Of a stretch of DNA of 64,000 bases, positions 53,865-64,000 are shown piece by piece; position 1 is the stretch's first letter, and every line of letters starts with the position of its first letter. The DNA is taken from NCBI GenBank assembly GCA_025093555.1, contig JAIWNF010000008.1, forward strand, positions 62,001-126,000. Reading direction: 5' to 3'. Source of the DNA: Circinella umbellata (lineage: Eukaryota; Mucoromycota; Mucoromycetes; Mucorales; Lichtheimiaceae). The position numbers and the translations under genes are program-made. Under the pieces are notes generated by a model that searched no databases, was not told where the DNA came from, and saw only the letters and a list, made by a program, of their open reading frames with translations.

Positions 53865-55991
53865 TTATTTTGCTTGAGAAGAAACGATATTTGACATCCA
53901 AGAATTTAATACAGATACTTCTTGAATCATTTGAACAATTTCACTATCTTGTACACTAAGATGAATACGTCTTGATCGATCTTCTTTACTTTTACCAATA
54001 GTTAGAATACCAGCAGTTTCAATATTGGACAACAAATCAACAAGTTCTGTTCCAGATACAGGTGTAATCATACTTGATTTTGCACATAATGTTGTATAGC
54101 TTTCTCGGAACTATATATTGAATTATTTTTGCTTAATTTACAGTCTCTTTTATACATTTTTTTTTTTGGCTCCGTACACGAATAGACAACACAATCATCC
54201 ATCCTCTTCACACCATCATAATCTTACCTTGCCAAGTGTGATTTGTTCTTTCTTTGAATTCCTTGCCATGACCATTAATACACCCATAACAATTTTTTGT
54301 TGTAAATTCAATTGCTTTAATTTTTGTACTGCTGGACTGCCGAATACAGATTGCAGTACTTTCATCACATGAGGAATAGACACTTTGACAATTTCTGGAT
54401 TCTTTATTTGTTGCTGTTGTTGAACTGCATTTTTTTGTTCTCCTAAAACTGGTTTTTGTTGTTGTTGTAATTGTTGATTTTTACGTTTATAATCGGTTTC
54501 AGCCAATTCAATAGCACGTCGACAAACATCCAAAGCAGTACGTAAATCACCCATGGAAGCAGCTACTTTACGTGCACATAATTCAACTGCATTGGGTTGC
54601 ATTAATGGAAGTGGTCTAGTTTCTTTTAGAGCAGAAGTATCCTGTTCTTCTTCAAGTGAATAAAGTCGATCTTTAATGATAGCACTAATTTCTGGAACTT
54701 TGTATGGATTGAAATTTAAAAGTTGTGGTTCACCTATTTGATTTTTTTTGTTTGTTTGTATATTAATTTGAAGAGGTAATTATCATCATTATCGTTTCCA
54801 TAATAAAAATAGCATTAGAATAATATTTACAATTTTTTGTACGTAAACGCGGTAATAAACGATCCGTTAAATCTAACGCATTAGCAATACCAATAAGTAC
54901 AAGACGTGAAGCAGGAGAAGAAGCCCATTCAAATATTTTATATAATACATCTTGATCTCTTGTAATTAAATGATCAATTTCATCCAAAATAACAACACTA
55001 ATAATATTTTTACGTTCATTAGTTTTCTTATTTACATTTCTTTCTTTAAAAAAAAGAAACCAAGGTCATTTACTTGAGCACATTTTCCTTTCCATTCAAG
55101 ATCTGTTCTGCTTGTTTAACAATATCCGTTTGTATTGTTTGTTTTGGTGTTTTTAATTCATTAACTAATTTTGAATAGATACCCTTTGGTTCACGAATAC
55201 TCATACAATTGATCATAACTTCTTTCACTTGATGTGTATCCAATTCTTCCATAGTGCTTTGAAAGCTACGGATGATTTCTGTTAACATGGCTGTTTTACC
55301 AGTTCCTGGTGATCCAGAAACATATAAGCAACCAGGTTTGTTGGATAAAACATGGTTAGTCCAAAATTGAACCATACGTTCACGTTCTTGACTACGTCCG
55401 ATTAAACGTGAAGGCGCTGCTGTACGTCGAAAAATAGTTTTCGCTCGTTGATAAATATCTTCTTCTTTATTACTGTTTTGTTCTTTTTTCTTTATGTCAA
55501 TTTTTTTTTCGATGGATTTTGTTATTTTTGTTGCTGTTATTGTGGGTGGTGATACAATAACTACATTTATATATAGATAGAGTGGGTGAGAGTAAAGGAA
55601 AAAAAAATTGATTATTAAGGAGTAACAAAAAAAAAAAAAAGGTGACCGCAGACATATAAAGTAGTTTCATGAATTACCTTTTGTACGTTGTAATTCTTTT
55701 GTTATATATCGAACATTTTTTGGTGTAGTAGGAGGACTACCTCGTAATCTTTTACTAGGCGTTGTTGAAGGTGGAGAAGGGATATTTTCTTTTGAATCAC
55801 TATCAGATTCACTATCGTCAATTGTAGGCTTTGAACGATACTTTGTATTACTACTGCTGTTATTATTGCTGTTGCTATCAGAAGCTATATAATAAAAATA
55901 AATATAAGTAATGAAATATATAATAATTTGGGGATTAAATGAATTAATAATTACCAAATATTCTGCTTTGTGATCTTGTACGTTTAAGCAT
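53865..55991 (-). CDS. CDC6: replication licensing ATPase Cdc6
   Basis: AAA+ ATPase that with ORC loads the MCM helicase at origins. Multi-exon on the minus strand from MLKRTRSQSRIF at 55991 to NSWMSNIVSSQAK. The disordered N-terminus has CDK-type sites and a cyclin-docking RXL within IPSPPSTTPSKRLRGSPPTT and TPKN. The ATPase core has Walker A CLYVSGSPGTGKTAM, Walker B VVILDEIDHL, sensor 1 LVLIGIANALDLTDRLLPRL, and a lid with MGDLRTALDVCRRAIELAE. The C-terminal winged helix includes KLKQLNLQQKIVMGVLMVMA and TGTELVDLL-like TPVSGTELVDLLSNIETAGI. Size (about 600 aa) and absence of a BAH domain favour Cdc6 over Orc1. A Gln-rich loop interrupts the lid region. Confidence 0.9.
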
Positions 55992-57237
55992 TGTTATTTG
56001 GTATATATAATATATATAAGTATGAAAGTATTTGTTAAGAAAGAAGCAAAAAAAAAAAAAGAGTGGACCTCCAAAAAAAAATTATTATTCGCGTGACAAT
56101 AATGTATTGTTTTGCGCGTGTAACGCGACTTTTTACCTTCTTTAATTATTTAATTCCAGTCCAACAATGATAGGATTTCTTCTTTCCAATGCTGTAGATA
56201 TATATGCTTGTGTGTTATAACAATGGTGTCAGTCAACAAAATAAAAATAAGAGAAGAATAACTATTGTTATTCAATCAAATCCTTTTTTTTTCGGTTTGA
56301 ATAAATTATACCTTATAAATAAAATGGTTGAGCACTGTTCTTTTAGTCATCAACTCTACTGGCATACATACCTTGTATAGAAAGATAGTTGATATATAAA
56401 AGGAAAAATCCGTATTTTTGAGGAGCTACTACGATACTTGGTATTGTGCTCTTGTATTGTGCAATCAAAGATATGGAAAATATGGCTTGAAATACAGCGA
56501 AAAAAACCGAATCAATAATCAAGAAAAAGCTATTCTACTAAAAAATATATAAATAGCATGAAGCGAACAGCTGCTGTAAATATTGAATGATTGATATTAT
56601 AAATATAGCTTTGATGATAATATAATCTGCTTTATGAATTACTCATTGAATAATCAGTTAATTATATCTGTCAATAAACATGAGTGTTTTACAACAAAGC
56701 TCAAAGGATAAAGAACAATTGCATCTTATAATTGTCTTAGAGAGAAAAGATTATTACTTATAACTATGATAGTTGACAAATTCTATCTGATTAAATGCTA
56801 TTACATCAAGAATAAAAATGAATAATATAATATACTGTTGTACTATCATGACCTACAATTGCTATGGTAGCATATTGATGTTGGTGAGTGGTCAGCACAA
56901 CATGTTGCTTGGCAACAATATATGAAATATGATATAAGTTAATGGTGCCAAAATACTATAGCAGAGTGGTTGTAATCACTGCAACTAAAACATACGCGTA
57001 TTCAGGAAATAAAAAAAAAGCTATTATCAATTTGATGTAATTGTTTATTTACCAAATGAGATACCTGGAAAGCATTCACAATAACACTATTGCTTACCAA
57101 GTTTAAGATTTTGCAACACCGATGGTCTGTCTCTACGCGTTTGTGAGCCAACAAAAAAGTAATTTTTTCTTTCTGTATCCCTTTACCACTCAATTTTTTT
57201 TCTTATAACATCAAAACAAAACAAAAACAGCAAAACC
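55992..57237. other. divergent intergenic region, CDC6 and 57238 gene
   Basis: 1.25 kb with no gene seen. On the CDC6 side, 56091-56128 has a cluster of CG-rich words (gcgtgac, gcgcgtg, aacgcgac) about 100-140 bp upstream of the CDC6 ATG. On the other side two exact ACGCGT hexamers lie at 56994 and 57135. These fit G1/S (MCB-type) elements. Confidence 0.5.
56994..57140. promoter_or_regulatory. two ACGCGT (MCB-like) elements upstream of the 57238 gene
   Basis: Exact ACGCGT at 56994-56999 and 57135-57140, about 240 and 100 bp upstream of the start codon at 57238. The motif is seen; MBF binding is inference. Confidence 0.4.
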
Positions 57238-57906
57238 ATGGAACCAAGTGACACCAACCCATATACTGACTATAGTGACGATGAGCTTATTCGAATACTC
57301 GAAAAACAACGACAAGAACATCAACGATTTTTCGAAAATGACTCTGGTGACATTATTGACGACCATGACGACCGTCATCTTGGTGGCATAAAACGACCTC
57401 CTGTACCTGATATGCGTTTCGAACCTCAATTTATAAAGTCTGTTGCAGCATTACGTGAACAAGGTGCTTCAAATAGTCAAATATTCATTTCTGCAGTTAT
57501 TGTCAATCAGTTTATTATGCCTTTTATCAATGGTTTTTCGTGGAGTTTGTTATCTCATGTCTGGCGTTGGTGGCGAGTGCGTGACGCCACAAAGGTACAA
57601 AGAGCATCATCTTCAGGTTCATCTTTTATTCGTGGAATGAAATATGGTATCTCTAAATGGTTTCGGTAAGTCTGGTTATTTTTTATTTATTATGCGAAAA
57701 AAAGAATAAAAGAAAAGATGATGGATAGTCAATATATAAGATTATAAGAATTATTGTGAAGATCATAAGTTCATATGGCTATATGTAATATATGTGTCAA
57801 AACTAAAAATGTGTATGTTCATGTCTAACATAGTAATGCTTATGAAACATTTGTTCACTTACCTACATTGACACAAGAGCCAACTGGATTTGCAAAACCT
57901 ATCTAG
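57238..57906 (+). CDS. hypothetical protein with one membrane segment, 166 aa
   Basis: Two exons, 57238-57665 and 57834-57906. The unspliced frame stops at the TAA inside the donor gtaagt. Splicing to acatag adds NAYETFVHLPTLTQEPTGFA and a stop at 57904-57906. The N-terminus is acidic with an amphipathic helix (YSDDELIRILEKQRQEHQRF) and a PPVPDMRFEPQFIKSVAALR region. One hydrophobic stretch follows (IFISAVIVNQFIMPFINGF, then SWSLLSHVWRW). The C-terminal part is basic. The topology suggests a single-pass or tail-inserted organelle membrane protein; I could not place it in a family. Confidence 0.65.
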
Positions 57907-58186
57907 AAAAAAAATATATCCCTCCCTTTTATTTTGCCTTATCACTATTATTATTATCCATTGTTATTTTGTATATTTTCACTTACCATATTGATCTTGC
58001 TTTTTTTATAAAAGAAAAAAAAAAGTAAAACCAATTTACTTTATATCGTTACCGTCGTTTCAATTGGATCGGATAAAATCATTTTCCCGACAAACAAGCA
58101 TATAAGAAGTTGATTGATAAATTCTTTTAGTTATCTTTTACTTTAGTTACTTTTTTTCTTTCGATTTTTCTTTAACATATAACAAA

Positions 58187-59321
58187 ATGGGTAACGATGG
58201 AGGATCTATTCCAAGACGAATTGAATTAGTAAAAGAAAAACAAAAACAAGTCAAAATTAATCCTGATCTTGAAAGGATCGCTGCTTGGTTTTATTGTGCC
58301 TTATCAAAGGTAATAATAACACACATACAACACATTTACAAAAAAGAAAGCATTTGTTATTAATAATAATCAAAACTAATTCCAATCTCTTTTTTAATAA
58401 AATTAGCAACCTTTACAAACACCTATTGTATCATGCGGTCTTGGTAAATTATATAATCAAGATGCTATTATTGAGTACCTTCTTGATAAGAATGCTTATG
58501 GTGATGGTGACAAGATCTGTTCACATATTAGTTCACCCAAAGATACCGTTAAACTTACGTTGACACCTAATCCTTCGTTCGATGAAAGCAAATCAATCAA
58601 AGATTCAACTACCATGGGTCATTTAGATAAAGAAATAAAGAGTCGATTTATTTGTCCAATCTCAATGAAGGAAATGAACGGTAAACATCGTTTTGTCTAC
58701 CTTGATACCTGTGGTTGTGTTTTTGCTGAACAATCTTTGAAAGAAGTCAAGTCAAAAGAATGTATATCCGTAAGTTTTTTTTAGAGTAGGTTTTAATTAA
58801 TGTATATCTGGGAGCTAATTATTTTTTTTAGTGTGGTAAACCTTTTGAACCAGAAAATATGATTGTTATTAATCCTAACAAGGAAGAATTGGATAATATG
58901 AAAATTGTTATGAAGGAGAAGAAAGCAAAAGCAAAGGCTGAAAAGGTAAATAAACAACAATAATTTGGGAGAGAAGGGATGTTTGTATGATTCATTTTAC
59001 AAATATGGATTTATATTAACTTATTACTATAATTATTAGAAAGCTAAGAAGGCAGCCAAACAAAATAGTGGTGAAGTAATTGAAAAAGAAAAGAAGAGAA
59101 AGCGAGATAGTCCTCCTCAATCTAATTTGGTCACTCCACCTGCAAAGAAATCTAATATCTCTTCATCCGCAGCAGCTGCAGTCATGGGTAAAGTAGCTCA
59201 AGAACTTGCAGAAAAAGAAAAAGGAAAAGAAATGTCAAAAGCAGTGAAAAGTATATATGCTAAGAAGGAAGTCAAGGGCAATTATTTGACTATGGGTACA
59301 TTTAATCGTTATGCATCATAA
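58187..59321 (+). CDS. RTF2: replication termination factor 2 (RTF2 family)
   Basis: Protein of the Rtf2 family, which in fission yeast enforces site-specific fork arrest and in animals acts at the replisome. Exons 58187-58309, 58407-58769, 58832-58945 and 59040-59321 give 293 aa. The start MGNDGGSIPRRIELVKEKQK matches the family (MGCDGGTIPKRHELVK). Next come SCGLGKLYNQDAIIEYLLDK, SRFICPISMKEMNGKHRFVY and LDTCGCVFAEQSLKEVK, then CGKPFEPENMIVINP. This is the C2HC2/RING-like zinc domain with some Cys positions conserved. The Lys-rich C-terminus includes KKRKRD and KKAKKAAK, likely nuclear localisation signals. It ends NYLTMGTFNRYAS and is convergent with the P450 gene, 72 bp away. Confidence 0.95.
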
Positions 59322-59393
59322 AATCATTATTATAATCATTCTTTATTTTATTTTTCTTCTTGTACATAATCACCTAAATAACATACATAATCT

Positions 59394-61948
59394 TTACATT
59401 TTGCGTTGAATGATAACTTTTCCACTTGGAACACCAGTTTTAACATCTGTTGGGAATTCAATAGGGCCACTTGGTTTGAGTGTGTAATCTCGAATAAGTA
59501 AGGATACAATTGTTTTAATTTCTTGTAATGCAAACCATCGACCACTGTATAAAATTTGGAAAGAAAAAGTTATCAGTTGTAGGTATCATTGAAGAAAACT
59601 CAATATCAATATAGAACACAAATAATATATATATCAAATACTTACGGGCAAGCATGTTTTCCTTCTCCAAATACTAAATAATCATCACCAACCTTTGTAC
59701 TTGGACGACCCATACCAACGTAGCGGAAGGGCTCAAACTTATCATAGTTTCCAATAGTATCCCTTTGCAACTCTTCATCATGATGGTTTGCCCAAAAGTT
59801 CACCAAGACATCATGATCTATAAATATACGTATGTATTGAATTAAATTCAATTCTTAGTAAATACTAAAGCCAATCGTATGAATTTACAAAACCAATTGT
59901 TAAAAGAGCTCAGTAAATAACTCACTCGGAGGGATAATAACACCATTACTCAAAGTAATATTTTGTTTACTTATATTAGTATGAGGTAATTGGAAATATT
60001 CATTTTTTGAGCGTAATGCTTCTCGACACAAACTATCCAATTTCGTCAATTTTTTGACCGAGTCTGCAGTGAATACATCTTCGCTCTTATTATTTTTGTT
60101 AAGAATAATATCATCGCCATATATTTCTTTTTGTTCTTTGATAAGTTCGTCGATTGTTTCAGGATGCTGTAATATTCGGTAAAGAACGATAGTCGCATGT
60201 TCTGAAGTTGTGAATACAGACACAAAGACTAAGACAATCATCCAATGAGCAAAATAAGTGTACTTGTCCGTTTTATTATTGGGTGGTAACGGATGATCTT
60301 CAATTATATATTGTAAAATATCGTTCTACATGCAAAATAAAGTATCAGTATCGTGTAATTGGTGCTATTATGTACAATGTATCTAGACATAAGTTTTTTA
60401 TAGTAATATACATACAGGTCTTGTCCAAGTAGTGTCAGAAGAATCCTTTGTAGCAATTCCTTCCATACGTTTATCAATTACAGGTTTCAATGCTTCGATA
60501 ATTTGAGATTTACGACTTTGAATAAGTGAACTAAACTTGCCAATATACCTTTTTTTGGACGGTGAGATAGATTTACACAGGCATACAATCATTCTAAATT
60601 TCGCTCAAGACCAAGATAATGTTACTTACCACATTCGAAACTTGTTGAGAGTTATAAAGCGATCTAACCAAACATTATCCATACGGAAAGATAATCCAAC
60701 ATCAGTAGTAACTTCTCTGAATGCTTCAACCAAATTTTCATTTTCACAGAGTTCCAAACCAACAAATATGGAAGCACTAGCTTTTGCAATCATATGTTGA
60801 ACCATTGAAAATAAATTGGGAAGTTCTTTGGGCTCTATATATATTAAAAATAATGTTTATTTTTTCAAGTTAACGTATAATAGTTTGTTTGAGGAATTAT
60901 TGTTTTTTTTTCTTAAAAGAATGATAACATTGTTTTCTTTCTACAGAGCTCAATACATAATGTATCTATTTTGAGCATAATTATATTTAAATATACCTGC
61001 CAAGTCTCCTACAGCTTCTCGCAGTCCGACATCAAGCTAAAATAGCATTATAATATAAGTTGTCAATAAGGAAACCGACAATAGAGGATTCTGAGGGAGA
61101 ACATAAATATTTACTATTATAAATTTAAAATATACTTACATAATGTACAACTCGTGGTGTATATTCTTTCATATGTACAGTTACTGATTTGACAATAACA
61201 GTTCTTAGGTCTGCAAGTGTTATACCCTCAGTCTTTGTCATTCCTATCAACAATGCAACGTCAAAACGCTTTGTAAAATATAATATGGCATAGTATTAAT
61301 AAGTTATTATTCTTACTTTTGTTCTTATTTTATATACATGTATTTGTTATTATCATTTTTGTTTTGTTTTCAATAAATATTTACCTTTGAAGTACCATCT
61401 TCAAAACTAAAGTTTTTATTAAAAAGTATTTCGCGGACATAACTACCCGAAACTATAGTATGGAGCTGCATAACATTATGCAGGTTTATATCAACCCCCG
61501 AATTCATGGAATAAGTATCTGTCTTTTTTTTGTACACGATTTACCGATACAATAAATAAATAAAGGTTATAATATTTACACTTCCAAATATATGACATCG
61601 AAATACTGGACCCATTAAAGCACTATATTTTTCAACGAAGGCTCGTGGATTACGACGGTATTCAAGTGTTGAACCAACAAATGGATTGATATACGGTACA
61701 GTTGGACAATCACGTTTTAGTGTCTATTGTTATTGTAATAGATAATGTGTTCATAAAAGAGAAGAGAACAAAACATACGACAGTTTTCATTTTTTATTTT
61801 TGAATATATATATAATAATTACCTTACGTTCAATCCATTGTCGATAAAGACTATAAGAAGAAGCAAGTACGACAGTAATTAAAATGCATTCAGAGCGTCG
61901 CTGACGCTGATAGTTTAATAAAAAAACAAGCCATTTATAAAAGTTCAT
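59394..61948 (-). CDS. cytochrome P450 monooxygenase
   Basis: Membrane-bound heme monooxygenase, multi-exon on the minus strand. It starts MNFYKWLVFLLNYQRQRRSE followed by one hydrophobic anchor (CILITVVLASSYSLYRQWIE) and the proline-containing hinge KRDCPTVPYINPFVGS. The last exons show the K-helix E-x2-R in LDSLCREALRSK, the PERF-like FEPFRYVGMGRPS, and the heme loop VFGEGKHACPGRWFALQEIK with the axial Cys. An intron splits the codon after HAC. The I-helix region (VSVFTTSEHATIVLYRI) lacks the usual AGxDT, so the proton-delivery chemistry may differ. The stop is at 59394. The substrate cannot be deduced. Two related copies lie just upstream, one decayed and one at the window edge. Confidence 0.88.
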
Positions 61949-62870
61949 AGCTATATTCTTTTTTTTTACCAAGTTTGAAGAAAATAAAGGGAACGAAAGA
62001 GAAAAAGGCAATATAACAAAAAGAAAAAAGAAAAACGTTCGAAATTAATGGATTGTTATTCAAATATTTTATATTTGAAGGCATATGATACATCTATCAA
62101 TGAGGGGGAACAGCGAATTATTTATAACATATATCGTCGATGTAATTGTGATGGAAAGTCCAACCTTGTGGTAAGAGCTTAACTCAGCTATTATCCATAA
62201 TAAAAAAAAGCAAGTATTACACTTGTTTCTCCTATTTTTTTTCAGTGATTAGAATAGTTGTTCATTTGTTTATACATCTTATGACGGTGTGACACTGATT
62301 TTTTTATATTACAGTAACAGCTCGAGATAATTGTTTTAAGTTTATAATATAAGATGCACTCTTAATACTCGGATAAATAAAGAGTAGTAGCTGCATGAAC
62401 CAACGTATCGGAAATGAGTTGATTGTGCTGCGCATTATCTACAGAGTTTCGCAGCAAAAAATATTCTTATGTAACATTTTGATTGATGTACATAATATTT
62501 TTTTTCTATATCTAAAGATCCAAATTAGTTGGCAATAATAAAAAGTAAAGACAATTATTTACATATATTGCTATATACTCAAATACCAAAAAGTATTAAA
62601 TGTGGTATTTTATCAATTGAGCACCAATTTTAATTTATTTTTTTTAGATTTATATGCGCTCCTGTCCAGAAACGAGCATAGCTATTGCTCATTTATAATG
62701 AATATGTAAGTGCAATAAAGTAATAGCATGTTTTCTTTTTCAATAATATATTACGCACGCAATAACTTGTATTGGCAATAGCTAATTATTTTAGACTATA
62801 TTCACTAAATATAGGTAGTAGTCAAAATCTGTAAGTATTTTTTTTAATTTCTTGATGTATGATATCTAAT
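61949..62870. other. intergenic in the P450 cluster
   Basis: AT-rich upstream region of the intact P450 gene. No coding sequence was recognised. Confidence 0.45.
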
Positions 62871-63110
62871 TTAAATAATATTACTCATAAATGTTGAAAA
62901 CACAACAGGATGTATAGTCCGAATAAGCACATAAAACACCATTATTTTGATTTCACGCGTTGCGACCGGTTGACTGCTTCTAGTTCTACTATCATCAAAT
63001 AAATTTATCGGTATTGGTAATATAAGCATTGGTGACAAAGCTTTTGAATAATAATAGCTATTATATAATATATATAATGTTAAAAATGTTTCCTTCGCCA
63101 AGTACTAAAT
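62871..63110 (-). pseudogene. P450 relic (heme-loop and C-terminal exons)
   Basis: On the minus strand the words for VLGEGN (63076-63105) match the heme-loop VFGEGKH of the flanking P450 genes. After a decayed intron, REIKIMVFYVLIR and HPVVFSTFM (62890-62960) match QEIKTMVSLILR and SPVEFPM of the copy at 63542. The Cys codon and the reading frame are lost. It is therefore the remains of a third tandem P450 copy. Confidence 0.6.
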
Positions 63111-63541
63111 AGCAATTATTCAATTCGATTGAAAGGGAATATATTTGTTGATACTTAGATATATATAGAAATAAATGTATCGAAGCTGTAAAATATTCAA
63201 AGCAAAGTACAAGAGTTAATTGTCTTATATTTACTGTTCAGATTATATCTGATATGATCTATGTTGATACTTGGTAATAAAAACATTTCTTTTTGTACAT
63301 TTGAATGCTATGAACATCTCTGTTTACATTTACATCAGTTGTAATTGATTCTTCTTTCTCAAAAAATTCTAGTTATTGAGGCTGTAAGTGAATTTATCGA
63401 CGATACTCATTATTAAAAAAAAATTTTTTTATTGTACTATTACTACTTTTCTATCTAGTAGCAATGATAATGAATACATTTATCCACGTCGTAAAAAAAT
63501 AATTCACATCTTTTTTAACAAATGTCGATGTAAAAGTCGAC
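63111..63541. other. intergenic in the P450 cluster
   Basis: AT-rich spacer between the P450 relic and the edge copy. No gene features were seen. Confidence 0.45.
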
Positions 63542-64000
63542 TTAGAATTTTCTTTTCTGGAAAAGAACTTTTCCGCTTGGGATTCGAGTAATGGCATTCA
63601 TTGGAAATTCAACAGGGCTACTAGCTGTAATTGTGTAGTTTCGAAGAATTAAAGATACCATTGTTTTAATTTCTTGTAACGCAAACCATCGGCCGCTGTA
63701 AATAAATAAATAAAAAAGTCATGTAATTAGGGACATAATAGTGAGAGGAGGTAACCAATGAGTTGCGAACACAAAAAAAATACACTCACGGACAAGCATG
63801 TTTTCCTTCACCAAACACTAAATAATCGTCACCAATCTTTGTGCTTGGACGATCTATACTAACATAACGGAATGGTATAAATTCATTATAATTTCCTTTA
63901 CTATCCTTTTGAAAATTACTATCATGTTGATTTGCCCAAGCATTTAACAAAACATCTTGACCTAGTAATAATAGTTTAATAATCACACAAGAAAAGTATA
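63542..64000 (-). CDS. cytochrome P450, C-terminal part, cut by window edge
   Basis: Paralogue of the P450 at 59394-61948. The exons 63542-63695 and 63790-63961 code the last part of the protein. They show DVLLNAWANQHDSNFQKDSK, FIPFRYVSIDRPSTKIGDD and the heme loop VFGEGKHACPGRWFALQEIK, ending SGKVLFQKRKF. The intron again splits the codon after HAC, at the same position as in the intact copy, so the genes arose by tandem duplication. The rest lies beyond the window. Confidence 0.85.

Overview
The window looks like nuclear DNA of an early-diverging filamentous fungus, most likely Mucoromycota (Mucorales-like). The evidence is AT-rich intergenic DNA, genes cut by many short GT-AG introns, fungal-type housekeeping proteins, APE-type LINE retrotransposons, and a protein of the minor (U12) spliceosome, which most Dikarya have lost. 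Most genes had to be assembled from several exons; junctions were placed by eye from splice signals and protein-family alignment from memory.

Layout. 1-6 kb: RBX1 (+), an unrecognised gene (-), a ZMAT5/U11-U12 20K homologue (-) and a peroxisomal PMP20-type peroxiredoxin (-). 6-16 kb: the complex I assembly methyltransferase NDUFAF7 (+) and a 25-exon phosphatidylinositol 4-kinase of the Stt4/PI4KA type (+). 16.6-18.7 kb: a low-complexity coiled-coil protein (+). 18.7-38.9 kb: a gene-poor block holding two LINEs whose 3' ends face each other across an AT-rich core of about 3.2 kb. LINE A (20805-26108, +) has both ORFs open and a perfect 14-bp target-site duplication. LINE B (29305-34638, -) sits in the 5' part of a tRNA-Pro gene, with a 16-bp duplication equal to tRNA nucleotides 1-16. 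Its second ORF is broken by one frameshift. The right part of the block holds a decayed Cys-rich gene. 38.9-40.5 kb: two small unknown genes and a transposase-like relic.

41.7-64 kb is gene-dense again: a DUF202 membrane protein (-), ASNSD1 (-), DNA polymerase alpha catalytic subunit (+), a small unknown gene (+), CDC6 (-), a single-pass membrane protein candidate (+), RTF2 (+), and a cytochrome P450 cluster (-) made of one intact gene, one relic and one copy cut by the window edge. Polymerase alpha, CDC6 and RTF2 put three replication genes within 13 kb. ACGCGT-type G1/S promoter elements lie upstream of polymerase alpha and in the CDC6-side intergenic region.

The most unusual observation is LINE B. 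It inserted so that the tRNA-Pro gene was regenerated intact, and the only in-frame upstream ATG of its ORF1 lies in the antisense of that tRNA. Together with LINE A and the AT-rich core, this gene-poor block is a candidate pericentromere of the LINE-flanked kind known from Mucor, but nothing in the sequence proves that.
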